Source: Bacillus yapensis
GTDB lineage: Bacteria > Bacillota > Bacilli > Bacillales > Cytobacillaceae
Assembly: GCF_005280205.1 (NCBI RefSeq)
Contig: NZ_SUND01000001.1
Coordinates: forward strand, 372,001-436,000
DNA length: 64,000 bases
Direction of reading: 5' to 3'
The position numbers and the translations under genes are program-made. Shown piece after piece: positions 43,785-53,833 of this stretch. The stretch's first letter is position 1; each line of letters opens with the position of its first letter. Below the pieces are notes generated by a model. It searched no databases. It was not told the DNA's origin and saw only the letters and a list, made by a program, of their open reading frames with translations.

Positions 43785-45302
43785 TTACCCTAGCATACTT
43801 GTAATAGAACTACTTTGTGAGTTCATATCACTAATTGCTTTTTCCATTGCCGTGAATTGTTTATAATATCGATCTTCTATTGTTTCTAGTTTATCTTCCC
43901 AATCAGCCATTTGTTTTGTTATATCATTAATAGAACTACCTAATGAACTAGAATCAATATTTGCAGCTGTGTTAGGGCGGCCAGCCTTTTTGTTCAATTT
44001 ATCTACAGTTTTGCTGAGCTCATCATATACTCTAGTAGCAATACCATCTTCAGCTGTAAATAACTTAGCTACTTCATCTGGATTATTAGCAATAGCCGCT
44101 TTTAATTTGTCCTCATCAATCTCAAGCTTTCCATCTGTAGCCATATATTTGGTACTAATACCTAATTGTGATAACATCTTAATTTGACCACTTGGTATTC
44201 CAGAAACAATGTTGCCCATATCTCCCCTTAAATTGGTAAGGGCCGTGCGGATAATCTCATCATTGTAGAGTAACCCTTGCTTGGCTTTTTCATCCCACTT
44301 TTCTGCTTCTTTTTCAGATAGTTCCTCTCTCTGTGTATCTGTAAGTGGGCTATAATCACGATCACGAGTCGTTTTCACTTTTGTAGTTAAACTATCAATG
44401 AGGGAGTTATAACTATCAATATAATCCTTAATGTTATTGAAAATGGATTCAGTGTCTGATTCAACATTTACTGTAGTTGCCATGTTCGGATCTGCTTTCA
44501 ACAAAGTTAATTCAATTCCATAAATAGTAGCTTTGTTGGAAGTTAAGTTAGAAATAGTAGTTCCATCGAAGATAATCTCTGCGTTTTGCCCTTGTGCAGA
44601 ATAAGTATTAGTTACAACACTAGAAGCATCTGCCAATGATCCACCTTTATTAATCAATGCAGCAATATTTTTACTATCACTACTAGTAAGCGTAATGGAT
44701 TGATTTTCTCCCATTTCCTTGGTCGAAATAACAAAACTTGAAGTTACCTCATCAAATGAAGCTCTTAACCCTAATGATTTTCCGTCCGATGTAGTAGCTG
44801 CCCCTATTTTACTAGCCAATGTAGCATAAGTATCCTGATCCGTTACTGTAATTGTTGCTGTACCAACAGATGTTTTCACTTCAAAAGCGGCTGTTTCTCC
44901 AGAAGTTAACACTTTATTTGTTGATTTAACAGCAGATCCATCAACACCCAGAATACTTTTATCGGTCTTAACACGGGCAGTTTCTGCCAATTTATTAATG
45001 GTTAAATCATAGGAACCTTGGACCGCATTACTCTTTGAAGAGACAGATACAAAACTTGTATTTGTAGAAGTTGCTTTGTATCCATTGAATGCAGTTGAGA
45101 ATCTTAATTTATCAGCTTTTGCCTGAAATGTACTTAACTCCAGATTTACATCTCTATATGCATCTTGTTGCCATTGAAGCCATTCTTTTTTCTGAAATAA
45201 CTTATCTAATGGGGCACGTTCAACATTCATTAAATCTTTTATAATCTGATCTGTATCTAGTCCAGATGCAAATCCTGTAATTCTCATTGTATTATTGGCC
45301 AT
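43785..45302 (-). CDS. fliD: Flagellar cap protein FliD
   Basis: A 505-residue hook-associated protein 2. The N-terminal FliD_N domain begins RITGFASGLDTDQIIKDLM. The variable middle (about 110-300) is Ser/Thr-rich. The C-terminal FliD_C domain ends in a coiled coil (MADWEDKLETIEDRYYKQFTAMEKAISDMNSQSS). It caps the filament and folds incoming flagellin. The length is typical for Bacillus. Confidence 0.95.
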   Translation of the reverse strand: MANNTMRITGFASGLDTDQIIKDLMNVERAPLDKLFQKKEWLQWQQDAYRDVNLELSTFQAKADKLRFSTAFNGYKATSTNTSFVSVSSKSNAVQGSYDLTINKLAETARVKTDKSILGVDGSAVKSTNKVLTSGETAAFEVKTSVGTATITVTDQDTYATLASKIGAATTSDGKSLGLRASFDEVTSSFVISTKEMGENQSITLTSSDSKNIAALINKGGSLADASSVVTNTYSAQGQNAEIIFDGTTISNLTSNKATIYGIELTLLKADPNMATTVNVESDTESIFNNIKDYIDSYNSLIDSLTTKVKTTRDRDYSPLTDTQREELSEKEAEKWDEKAKQGLLYNDEIIRTALTNLRGDMGNIVSGIPSGQIKMLSQLGISTKYMATDGKLEIDEDKLKAAIANNPDEVAKLFTAEDGIATRVYDELSKTVDKLNKKAGRPNTAANIDSSSLGSSINDITKQMADWEDKLETIEDRYYKQFTAMEKAISDMNSQSSSITSMLG

Positions 45303-45315
45303 TAAGATACCTCCG

Positions 45316-45687
45316 TTAAATTTTGTTGTCTATAAATAAACCCAAATACTCTCTCATAGAAGCGTAAATATCCAACAATTTTTTAGGTGGGATTTCTTTC
45401 ACTATTTCTTTGGTTTCATCGTCAATAAGAGTGACATAGTATTTCTCCAATTTTTCATGATACACATATTTTAAAGAAGTATGTGTATCTTCAAGAACTG
45501 AGTTTATGTCTTTAACCATGTTTTCCATATCTTTTTCTTTAATGCTATCGTCGGTTTCATTCTTAGGCTGCTGTTCTATGCTGTTAGTTTGTTGTACTTC
45601 AATTCTATCTTTAATAGATTTACTGTTGTCAACACTGAGGTTTTTTTCTAGCAAATTTGATATTAAATTAACAGAGCCCATTTTCAA
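45316..45687 (-). CDS. flaG: FlaG-family flagellar protein (YvyC-like)
   Basis: A 123-residue protein with the FlaG pattern in its C-terminal half (LKYVYHEKLEKYYVTLIDDETKEIVKEIPPKKLLDIYA). FlaG proteins affect filament length in some bacteria. It is the first gene of the cap-chaperone operon, downstream of its own SigD promoter. Confidence 0.88.
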   Translation of the reverse strand: MKMGSVNLISNLLEKNLSVDNSKSIKDRIEVQQTNSIEQQPKNETDDSIKEKDMENMVKDINSVLEDTHTSLKYVYHEKLEKYYVTLIDDETKEIVKEIPPKKLLDIYASMREYLGLFIDNKI

Positions 45688-45713
45688 ATCCCCCTAATAT
45701 AGTTCTACTTATT

Positions 45714-45740
45714 ACATCGGATAATTTCCCTCAACTTTTA
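45714..45740 (-). promoter_or_regulatory. SigD-like promoter for flaG-fliD-fliS-fliT
   Basis: On the minus strand TAAA, exactly 15 bp, TCCGATGT (two mismatches from GCCGATAT). It starts directly after the stop codon of the upstream glycosyltransferase gene and is about 30 bp upstream of flaG. Confidence 0.75.
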
Positions 45741-46805
45741 CTATTTTAGATTCATTAATCGTAATTTTGCAGGAGCGTAATTGTACTTAGCAGATAACTT
45801 ATAGTAATTTTTAGCTTTATCCTTTTGATTAAACATTTCATAATATACTCCCAAATTGTATGCTGCAAGAAAGGAACCTGTCCCTATTACGATTTCTCTC
45901 TGTTGTTGTTCACCTAATGCAATACAAATAAGATAAGCACGTTCAATTAGTGGAATGAAATCGATATTCTCCTCAGTATCGCTCAATACAAAATGCATGT
46001 AAAACAATCCTGTTACAAAGTTAAAGTCTGGACTATTTCTTAATGGAACATTCATTTGGTCAACAATTTCAAAAACAGAGTAAAACTTTTTTAATTCAAT
46101 TAAAGTATAAATATAATTGACTACTAGATCTGTAAAATATCCTTCCAAGCTATTCACTTGCAGATATGCCTCTCTAAAAGAAGCTTCTGCCTCTTCTAAT
46201 AAATCCATTTTTTTATACTGTCTAGCCAGCTGGTAATGTATATAGCCATTGTTTGAATCACTTCTAAGTTCTTCATTAAGTATGGCAATGTTTCTTTTCG
46301 ATTTGTCCGTTTCACTATATCCTGTGTGAAGTATCTCTATCGGAAACTCCAATCTTGGTAAATCAGAGACAACTTGTTCATGAATCTTACCTTGATATAC
46401 CATACCTTTAGGAAGCAAACGAGAAATATATGTTTGAGAATATCTTTCTTCGTTGTTTTGTACGAATTTATTCTTAATACAGACTTTCCCAATAGATTGT
46501 TCTTTTAGGAGTAGCGAGTCTACTTTTTCTTTGTCCCACCTTAATATTTGTTCATCTGCATCAAGTATGAGATTCCACCTAGAAGTCGATTTGGTAAGAG
46601 CAAAATTCCGAGCAGCAGCAAAATCATTTGACCATTCATAGTCGTAAACGATTGCACCATGTCTAACAGCAATCTCTTTTGTATTATCAATTGAGCCTGT
46701 ATCTACAACAATAATTTCATCTACGAATTTATTGACGGAACTTAAACATGTAGCTAGATTATTTTCTTCATTTTTCACTATCATAACTAGAGATATATTT
46801 AACAT
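45741..46805 (-). CDS. Family-2 glycosyltransferase with TPR tail (SunS-like)
   Basis: A 354-residue enzyme. The GT-A domain (about 1-190) opens ISLVMIVKNEENNLATCLSSV and has VDTGSIDNTKEIA and the metal-binding LDADEQ. The C-terminal half is helical with TPR-like repeats. The N-terminus closely resembles the 622-aa enzyme at 55957, so the two are paralogues. Enzymes of this shape glycosylate peptides or proteins. It is separated from the rest of the island by a terminator and may have its own promoter. Confidence 0.85.
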   Translation of the reverse strand: MLNISLVMIVKNEENNLATCLSSVNKFVDEIIVVDTGSIDNTKEIAVRHGAIVYDYEWSNDFAAARNFALTKSTSRWNLILDADEQILRWDKEKVDSLLLKEQSIGKVCIKNKFVQNNEERYSQTYISRLLPKGMVYQGKIHEQVVSDLPRLEFPIEILHTGYSETDKSKRNIAILNEELRSDSNNGYIHYQLARQYKKMDLLEEAEASFREAYLQVNSLEGYFTDLVVNYIYTLIELKKFYSVFEIVDQMNVPLRNSPDFNFVTGLFYMHFVLSDTEENIDFIPLIERAYLICIALGEQQQREIVIGTGSFLAAYNLGVYYEMFNQKDKAKNYYKLSAKYNYAPAKLRLMNLK

Positions 46806-46879
46806 ATCAATCTCCTTAATTCTGTATTTCTCATATAATGATTATATCGACTTAAAATTTTATATTTGAAACAAAAGTA

Positions 46880-46917
46880 CTAAATAAAAGGCCTATAGCA
46901 GTTGGTTGGCTATAGAC
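46880..46917 (-). terminator. Terminator of the glycosylation operon
   Basis: On the minus strand AGGTCTATAGC pairs with GCTATAGGCCT (one mismatch) and is followed by TTTATTT. The rest of the 316-bp gap (46918-47121) is AT-rich, and I see nothing further in it. Confidence 0.75.
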
Positions 46918-47121
46918 CTAAAATCTTTTATTTTTTAACTTTTTAAAAAGTTCTACTATAATCATCTAATTACAAAGAGTGATTTAATCCTTATCAATAA
47001 CTAAGTAACGTGTATATTTACACATTCTATAAAACAATACAACTTAATTGAGACCCTAGTTTACTCTCATTCCATCAAAACAAGCGAATCTTTCGTTTTT
47101 CAAATTCCATCCCCATATTCA

Positions 47122-48234
47122 TTATATGGATAAAGTTTCCACTACAATTCGAATAGTATTTTCATCCATTTCTTCCCAAAACGGCATACAAATAACTCTA
47201 GAAGAAATATCATCAGTAATACTTAAATCAGTATATATAAATTCTTGAAATTGCTTTTGATTATGACACGCAGGATTATAATAGGAAACTGCATTAATAG
47301 AATTCTCCTGAAGTTTTTTAATGTATTTATTATTGGACTCTCCCGGAGGGCACAGGATGGAGAAAAATTGATAGGGTATTCTACCAGTCGTTTTTTGAAG
47401 ACACCATCCATTGTCCAATAAACTGTATTTACTTATTTCCTCCGAGTATACATTATATAATGCAATCCGTTTTTGAATCTTTTCTTGAAACACATCTAGT
47501 GTCGCTAAGCCAATTGCTGCATGGAATTCTGAAAGTTTAGCATTTAATCCTAAACTTTCAGACTCTCTTTTCCCAGAGTAACTAAAATTCGACTGTGCTT
47601 TTATAGAATTGATTAACTTAGTATCTGCACTATAGATTAAACCGCCCTCTCCTATCCCAAATGGTTTGGTAGCGTGAAAACTGTATACTACAATTCCGCT
47701 AAAACTTGTTCCGAATTGTATATTTTCCTTACTTGAACCAAAACAAGGAGCTGCATCTACTACAACAGGAATTCCATTATTATGTAATTCCTCATAATAT
47801 GTTAAATCAATATTATTTCCAAATGTAGCATATGGGACAACCACTGCCACCTGTTCACCTAAATTGCTTATTGCCAATTTTAACTTTTCAGTATCCATCT
47901 CCCATCCTTCAGGGTTGACATCTATGAAATAAGGCTCTAGCCCACACCACATTGCTGCCAAGGCGGTTGCAGAGAATGTAAAACTTGGCATAATAGCATA
48001 TTTTGCACCTTTCCTTTTTGTTTGGGAGATTGATAACATTAGACCTGAAGTTGCATTATTTACTGTTGTTACCCCCCCTATATTATCAAAATAATCATTT
48101 AATATTCTACTCTCAAAAGCATTATTTATCGGTCCAAAATTACTATAAATCCTTGAATTATCAATCAAATCCAAGTACGCTTTATACTCTTCGTATTTCA
48201 CAAGACTTGGTCGCATAAATGGAATATTTGTCAT
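47122..48234 (-). CDS. DegT/DnrJ/EryC1-type sugar aminotransferase
   Basis: A 370-residue PLP enzyme that makes amino sugars from keto sugars bound to a nucleotide. It has NATSGLMLSI near residue 65, the Asp in VVVDAAPCFGS and the PLP Lys in SFHATKPFGIGEGG. It is the last gene of the island's operon, after a GNAT enzyme. No nucleotide-sugar dehydratase is in the window, so the keto-sugar substrate must come from elsewhere. Confidence 0.88.
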   Translation of the reverse strand: MTNIPFMRPSLVKYEEYKAYLDLIDNSRIYSNFGPINNAFESRILNDYFDNIGGVTTVNNATSGLMLSISQTKRKGAKYAIMPSFTFSATALAAMWCGLEPYFIDVNPEGWEMDTEKLKLAISNLGEQVAVVVPYATFGNNIDLTYYEELHNNGIPVVVDAAPCFGSSKENIQFGTSFSGIVVYSFHATKPFGIGEGGLIYSADTKLINSIKAQSNFSYSGKRESESLGLNAKLSEFHAAIGLATLDVFQEKIQKRIALYNVYSEEISKYSLLDNGWCLQKTTGRIPYQFFSILCPPGESNNKYIKKLQENSINAVSYYNPACHNQKQFQEFIYTDLSITDDISSRVICMPFWEEMDENTIRIVVETLSI

Positions 48235-48251
48235 AATTACCTCACTAAGTC

Positions 48252-48770
48252 TTATTTATTGATATAATTTCTTTTTAAGATTGACATCAAAACTATATTT
48301 TTATATTCTCCATTCTTATATACAGCTTCTCTTATTACCCCATCAATTGAAAAGCCAACCTTTTCATATAATCTTATTGCCCTCATATTTTCTTCTAATA
48401 CACTTAAGTGGACTCTATTTAGGTTCAAATCCACGAAAGCGTGATTTAAAATACTTTCAGTTGCAAAAGTTCCTATTCCTTTTCCTTGATTATTCCGGTC
48501 ACCAATCATAATGGCAAATTCTGCTGAACTATTAATAAAATCAATATTCAATAAATATACTACCCCTATTATTTCCGCGAACTCTTCACTACATATTGCA
48601 CAGCGAATATTATTGGAACGGTTATTCAAATAATTATCAAACCATGCTACTTCGGTTTCGATATTAATATATCTAAATATAGCTCCTAAAGAATTAATTA
48701 AATTCCTATTATTTCTCCATTTATTAATGGTTACGATATCTGTAGATGTAAGTTCTCTTAAATAAATCAT
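48252..48770 (-). CDS. GNAT acetyltransferase (RimJ/RimL-like)
   Basis: A 172-residue N-acetyltransferase with the acetyl-CoA loop NNQGKGIGTFA (about residues 93-103) and the C-terminal YEKVGF motif. It lies directly upstream of the aminotransferase gene, so it probably N-acetylates the amino sugar. PseH-type enzymes in flagellin-sugar pathways have the same fold. Confidence 0.85.
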   Translation of the reverse strand: MIYLRELTSTDIVTINKWRNNRNLINSLGAIFRYINIETEVAWFDNYLNNRSNNIRCAICSEEFAEIIGVVYLLNIDFINSSAEFAIMIGDRNNQGKGIGTFATESILNHAFVDLNLNRVHLSVLEENMRAIRLYEKVGFSIDGVIREAVYKNGEYKNIVLMSILKRNYINK

Positions 48771-48784
48771 AATTGTTTCATCCT

Positions 48785-49738
48785 CTATATTAACGAGTTC
48801 AATACATTCAATATTCTATTCATATCCTGTATTCCATATCTTTGATCAATTGGTATTGATACTAATTTCCTTGAAAGATAATTTTCATACCAATTTTCAT
48901 CTGTAACTTGCAATATTTCTTTCCAATAAGTTGGTATATAAATCTTATTTTTTATAAGTACTTCTTTAATATTTTCACCAGGAAATAAAAATGGATATAC
49001 CATCGGACCATTTAAAGCACTCGTATCAATTTTTAATTGGTTATATTTTCCTATTTTTTTATGAAGATAAAGAAAATTTATGTTTCTTGCTTCTCTTGCT
49101 CTATCATAGTCAATGCTACTTAATAAACGTTTTGTTAGTCTTGACATCTCACTTAAACCTTCACTAGTCAATATCCTTTCATTTTCTTGAAATAATTCAT
49201 AACTTTTTTCAGCAGATACATCAATTCTTTTTGTTAGAAAATTAACTTTATCAAATGAAACACTAGTATTGATATTCTCTTCAAGTTGATTTGAATGGTA
49301 TAGATACGCTCCGTCAGGTACACCAAAAAATTTTCTTGGAGAATATATAGTTGGAATATCCTTAATTGGAAAATCAAAAAAAGCCTGGGTATTATCTATG
49401 ATTATATTTTTATATTTTGTTACCAATTTATAAACATTGTTAGTATTTAGTCCAAAATAATTGATATAAAGTAAATAGTGGTCACTATATAGTTCTCCAT
49501 TGAAAATAGGCTGCATCTCTCTATCAATTCTATACATTTCATATTCGATTCCCAGACTTAAAATTGGCTCTAAAATACATTCACACATGTAATATGGAAG
49601 ATATATTTTACTTACTTTGTTTGCCTTTATAAAATAATATAGTGCACTTCTAGCTTTATTTAGTTTAATTGCATTTGAATGATACTCTTGCCCATTCAAG
49701 AGTTCCAATTCAAAAAAACCACCAATTTCATCTCTCAT
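48785..49738 (-). CDS. Divergent PLP-aminotransferase-fold protein
   Basis: A 317-residue protein. The pattern IIIDNTQAFFD (residues near 112) and SPRKFFGVPDGAYLY (about 133) are those of fold-type I PLP enzymes, with the Lys in PRKFFG as the possible PLP ligand. It is shorter than DegT proteins and diverged. It overlaps the WbqC stop by 1 nt. Sugar transamination or a binding role are both possible. Confidence 0.65.
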   Translation of the reverse strand: MRDEIGGFFELELLNGQEYHSNAIKLNKARSALYYFIKANKVSKIYLPYYMCECILEPILSLGIEYEMYRIDREMQPIFNGELYSDHYLLYINYFGLNTNNVYKLVTKYKNIIIDNTQAFFDFPIKDIPTIYSPRKFFGVPDGAYLYHSNQLEENINTSVSFDKVNFLTKRIDVSAEKSYELFQENERILTSEGLSEMSRLTKRLLSSIDYDRAREARNINFLYLHKKIGKYNQLKIDTSALNGPMVYPFLFPGENIKEVLIKNKIYIPTYWKEILQVTDENWYENYLSRKLVSIPIDQRYGIQDMNRILNVLNSLI

Positions 49739-50448
49739 TAAATTACCTCATATTCATTTAACATATCCTTTATCTCATCCTTGGAACAAAACATCATTGT
49801 ATCAATGATGGATAAATGTGAAATAAAATCTCTCAAACCTATTTGATTATATTCAATATTGTTTGGAAGAAAGAATGAAAGTTTTATTCCACTATTATTA
49901 AATTTCTCTTCTGAGAATAATTGCTTCCCATTAATAGGATTAATGTATTCATTAGCACCTAGTTGTGAACTTATTTCCAGAGCCCAATCTCCAGCGTTCT
50001 CTATAGAGTCGTAATTAAAAGAAGCTTGAGAGGAAATTATAAACCTAGTATCTATATCAAGATATTCACAAACATTTTTCATGATATTCATATTCAATTC
50101 AGATATATTATCCGTTTCCAGTTTTATTGAATCATTAATAATATCCATTGTGGTTTCATAACAAATAGCTTTATTCTTATAATGTTGCAGCTGATTAAGA
50201 ATTTTTTTTCTCCAATCCATACCATTACTTATCTTAACGTTTTTAATTTCTTGTTTATAACTTTTTTTTGATACTGGAAAACCGATATATTGCCATCCTT
50301 CCGAAGGATGCAGGATCCTATTTCTATTTATCCAGCCATGTCGTATATATTGTACATCGTCAAAAACTACCCACATATCTACATGTTTAATAAGTTGAAA
50401 GTGTCCGATATACGGAAAAAAATATGGCTGCATAATACCAAGTTTCAA
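49738..50448 (-). CDS. wbqC: WbqC-family protein
   Basis: A 236-residue protein with a TTG start after AAAGGAGG. The opening MKLGIMQPYFFPYIGHFQLI and VVFDDVQYIRHGWINRNRIL are the WbqC family signature. WbqC-like proteins are found in surface-sugar clusters beside DegT enzymes; their reaction is not settled. It is the first gene of the sub-operon 47122-50448. Confidence 0.9.
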   Translation of the reverse strand: MKLGIMQPYFFPYIGHFQLIKHVDMWVVFDDVQYIRHGWINRNRILHPSEGWQYIGFPVSKKSYKQEIKNVKISNGMDWRKKILNQLQHYKNKAICYETTMDIINDSIKLETDNISELNMNIMKNVCEYLDIDTRFIISSQASFNYDSIENAGDWALEISSQLGANEYINPINGKQLFSEEKFNNSGIKLSFFLPNNIEYNQIGLRDFISHLSIIDTMMFCSKDEIKDMLNEYEVI

Positions 50449-50629
50449 AATTTAACAGCCTCCTTTTGTTATTTATATTAAATTGAATACAATCTATACG
50501 CGATAAAAGTTTTCTACAAATTGGTATTTAAGAAACCAAATATCTTCAATAAAATACACAAAATAGACCGTAGAAATTAATTTCTATAAAAAATATTTTT
50601 TTCAATACAAAATTAAGTAAAATTAATTT

Positions 50630-53600
50630 TTACTCTTTTGAAACAATGTATACAATATCAGAAAGGGTCAATCCATATTTTTCTGCTTCTGCAACACCAT
50701 TTTTTTCTGCAAAATTATATTGACATACAATAAAGCCTGCATTTTCAAGTTTTTGAATATAGTCTTTGGCATATACACGTACATGATCTTCTTGACCAAA
50801 ATTTAGTAATCTATCTTCTGGACTTATTATTCTATCATCCTCATATGTTTCATCAAGGTTTAAAGCAATTGGTACCTGAAGAATACCCTTACCACCTTGT
50901 TTCAAAATTCTACAAAGTTCTTTCATTGCTTTACTATCATCAGGTACATGTTCCAGTACATGGCTACAAATTATGAATTCAAAGGAATTATCATTATATT
51001 GAATATTAGTAATATCTATTTTCTCCATATTTCTATCACTAGGAAAAAGATCACCGCACGTATAATCAATATTCTTAAGTGAAATTAGCCAGTTTCTTAT
51101 ATTCTTTTCAGGAGCAATATGCAAGACTTTAGTCTTTTGCTCTTTTATATCTGTTTCCTCTTCAATGAATAATTTAAATGCTCTTTCTCTATCCATAGAA
51201 TAGCAATTTGGACAAAGTGCCGTTTTTACATTATTATTTTCAAATTCAAATTTTTCAATTACATATATATCTGGAAGTGGTAAGAATTCATTAAATCTCT
51301 CATGGCAAAGATTACAGTAATATTTATCTGTTCCTTGTATAATTTCAGAAATAATGAATGCCAATGCATCCAATAACTGTTTCTCATTTAAAATACTAGT
51401 ATTACCCTCAGAAATATATTTATTAAAAATATCAGTGCCCACAGTTAACAGTTTGTTAAGTGCATTTTTGTAATCTCTTTCTAGACTTAGAAATCCAAGT
51501 TTCCTCGAATAATTTATTAGAAAAGACCACTGATAAATATTAGTGAAAAGATATTTAAGATTTTGTTGAGCTTGATTTGAGTGTATTCTAAAGTAACTCA
51601 AACTCTCAGGAATATAAACAGCATTTCCCTTTTGTAATAAGGCAATCCAAGTTGTAATATCATTAATAAAACTTAATCTTTTTCCTCCTATATAACCAAA
51701 ACATTCTATAAGATCTTCTTTCCTAAATAGAACTGAAGAAGGTTCTCCTATTATATTTATCTGGTTTTTAAGTAAAAGGTTACCAAAATCTCTTCCATTT
51801 ATGATAGTTACCTCATTACTAATTTTTGTGGTTGCACCAATATCAGGTAAATATTCCCCTTCTTCATCAATAACTTGACGATGTGAAGTAACCAAAGTGA
51901 TTCCTTCTTTTCCCTGAATATAATTCATCATTATTTCTATTTTATTCGGATGAAATAGGTCATCATCATTTAAGAAATTTATATACTCTCCATTCGCCAA
52001 ATTAAAACATTGATCATAATTATCTTCAACTAGCGGGATCTCATTCTTATAATAGTGTAGATTTGAATATTTATTTAGATATTTTTCTACGACTTTTTGA
52101 ACTTCATCTGTTGTGCTATCATCACTAATGATTATCTCTATATTTTGATATGATTGATTCAAAGCACTTATTAGTGCTTCTTCCAACATTTTAGGTCTGT
52201 TGTATGAAGGAATTAAAATGCTAACAAGTGGATAACTAGTATCTTGTTTATTGTATTTTGGAATTTCCAATTCTAAACATTCATCATGCAAATAATTATA
52301 TGTGTTTGTTAATTCTTGCTTATAAAAATCGTTATTCAGTACCTTAGTTACACTATCTAAATAGTTCATACTATTATTGAGTGCAGTTAAATAATCAATG
52401 TTTTCTTGTAAGAAACCCTTTTTACGCGCTAATAGTACTGAGTTTGCATAATCATTTGCACCTAAAAACTTCATTTTATCTGATTGAAGTTGTTGACCAT
52501 TATGAATTCTAAAATAGCTTAGAGTCTCGCTAATATAAACACCTTTTCCTTTTGCCAAGAGTGTTAACCAAGTTGCACTGTCAACATTACACCCATACCT
52601 TCTTCCAGCGAAGGTGCCAAATGGTTCATCCAGATCTTTTTTACGGAATAAAACAGTAGTCGGTTCACCTACAAAGTTGAAATTGTATTTCAATAGCATA
52701 TTACCAAATTCTTTTCCATCCATAACAGTATCTTGATCAAATACCTTTTGTGTTACCCCTTCTTCTTTAAGCAGTTCATCTTTTTCGTTTATAAACCTTC
52801 TATGAGATGTGACTAACGTAATCTCTTCATTTTGATCATTCAAATAGTATTCCATCATCTTTTCGACTTTTTCAGGATGGAATACATCATCATCCATTAG
52901 GAAATTTACAAATTCACCTTGAGCTAATTCGAAAAGTTTTAGATCATTATCAAATTGGCCTAGATTAGTTTCATTTTTTATATAACGAATATTGTTATAG
53001 TACGGTAAATAGTTATTTTTGACTAAGAGCTCGGTTTCATTGTCAGTACTATCATCGCCAATAACGATTTCAATGTTTTGATATGTCTGTTGTATCGCAC
53101 TTTGTAGAGCACGTTCAAAATAATCCGGTCTATTATAAGTAGGTATCAAAACACTAACTAATGGTAGATCAACATGATTTTCATTATTTTTTATCCGGCT
53201 ATTTATATCAGAATAATTTAATGCTATATACTGTACATTATCACGACTCAAAGATCGATCAATTATGACAGAAGGTGGTTCCTTAGCCATCACTCCAATT
53301 TTATAACCAGTTTCAATATACTTTACACTATGGGCTAAATCATATTCAGCAACCTCTTCATCGAACATGATGTCATACTTAGTTGCCATTATTGCTCTAT
53401 CAAGTACAGCTGCTTCATCAAAAATTGATAAAGTTTGAGAGAATTTGATTCTCTCTAGATTATTTCCTTGTTTTGCGAAAATATTTCCAATCTTAAATTG
53501 ACCTTCGCTCCATCCTAAATCATCAGGTATTTTTTTTGAGCCAAATACTCCAATCATACCTATATCACTATTTGAATTAAAGACTTCTAAAATTGAAAAT

Positions 53601-53833
53601 AAAAATTGCTTATCACTTATGAAGGTGGTTTCTTCAAGATAGATTTTATATTTTGCATCTGTTAAACTCATTGCCTTATTATAAGCAACAGTATTATCTT
53701 GGCAGTTTTCTATTCCAATAACATCTACCTCAAATCCCTCAGGGATAGAAAGTGCGTTTATATATTTAAGAGACTCGCTATACTTCATTTCATCTCTAAC
53801 ATTATAAATAAAACAGAATTTATTATTATTCAT
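50630..53833 (-). CDS. Three-domain protein: two GT2 domains and a methyltransferase
   Basis: The ATG at 53833 has AAGGA 8 nt upstream; the ATG at 53842 overlaps that site. It gives 1067 residues. Residues 1-220 are a GT-like or unknown domain. GT2 domain A starts near 223 (VSVLIPTYNRPDYFERAL) and GT2 domain B near 541 (VSILIPSYNRPKMLEEAL); they are duplicates, each with a DDD-type metal site and a matching C-terminal segment. After a Cys pair set (CNLC, CPNC) a Methyltransf_11-like domain (about 895-1060, CSHVLEHVPDD) closes the protein. It overlaps the gene upstream. Confidence 0.85.
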   Translation of the reverse strand: MNNNKFCFIYNVRDEMKYSESLKYINALSIPEGFEVDVIGIENCQDNTVAYNKAMSLTDAKYKIYLEETTFISDKQFLFSILEVFNSNSDIGMIGVFGSKKIPDDLGWSEGQFKIGNIFAKQGNNLERIKFSQTLSIFDEAAVLDRAIMATKYDIMFDEEVAEYDLAHSVKYIETGYKIGVMAKEPPSVIIDRSLSRDNVQYIALNYSDINSRIKNNENHVDLPLVSVLIPTYNRPDYFERALQSAIQQTYQNIEIVIGDDSTDNETELLVKNNYLPYYNNIRYIKNETNLGQFDNDLKLFELAQGEFVNFLMDDDVFHPEKVEKMMEYYLNDQNEEITLVTSHRRFINEKDELLKEEGVTQKVFDQDTVMDGKEFGNMLLKYNFNFVGEPTTVLFRKKDLDEPFGTFAGRRYGCNVDSATWLTLLAKGKGVYISETLSYFRIHNGQQLQSDKMKFLGANDYANSVLLARKKGFLQENIDYLTALNNSMNYLDSVTKVLNNDFYKQELTNTYNYLHDECLELEIPKYNKQDTSYPLVSILIPSYNRPKMLEEALISALNQSYQNIEIIISDDSTTDEVQKVVEKYLNKYSNLHYYKNEIPLVEDNYDQCFNLANGEYINFLNDDDLFHPNKIEIMMNYIQGKEGITLVTSHRQVIDEEGEYLPDIGATTKISNEVTIINGRDFGNLLLKNQINIIGEPSSVLFRKEDLIECFGYIGGKRLSFINDITTWIALLQKGNAVYIPESLSYFRIHSNQAQQNLKYLFTNIYQWSFLINYSRKLGFLSLERDYKNALNKLLTVGTDIFNKYISEGNTSILNEKQLLDALAFIISEIIQGTDKYYCNLCHERFNEFLPLPDIYVIEKFEFENNNVKTALCPNCYSMDRERAFKLFIEEETDIKEQKTKVLHIAPEKNIRNWLISLKNIDYTCGDLFPSDRNMEKIDITNIQYNDNSFEFIICSHVLEHVPDDSKAMKELCRILKQGGKGILQVPIALNLDETYEDDRIISPEDRLLNFGQEDHVRVYAKDYIQKLENAGFIVCQYNFAEKNGVAEAEKYGLTLSDIVYIVSKE

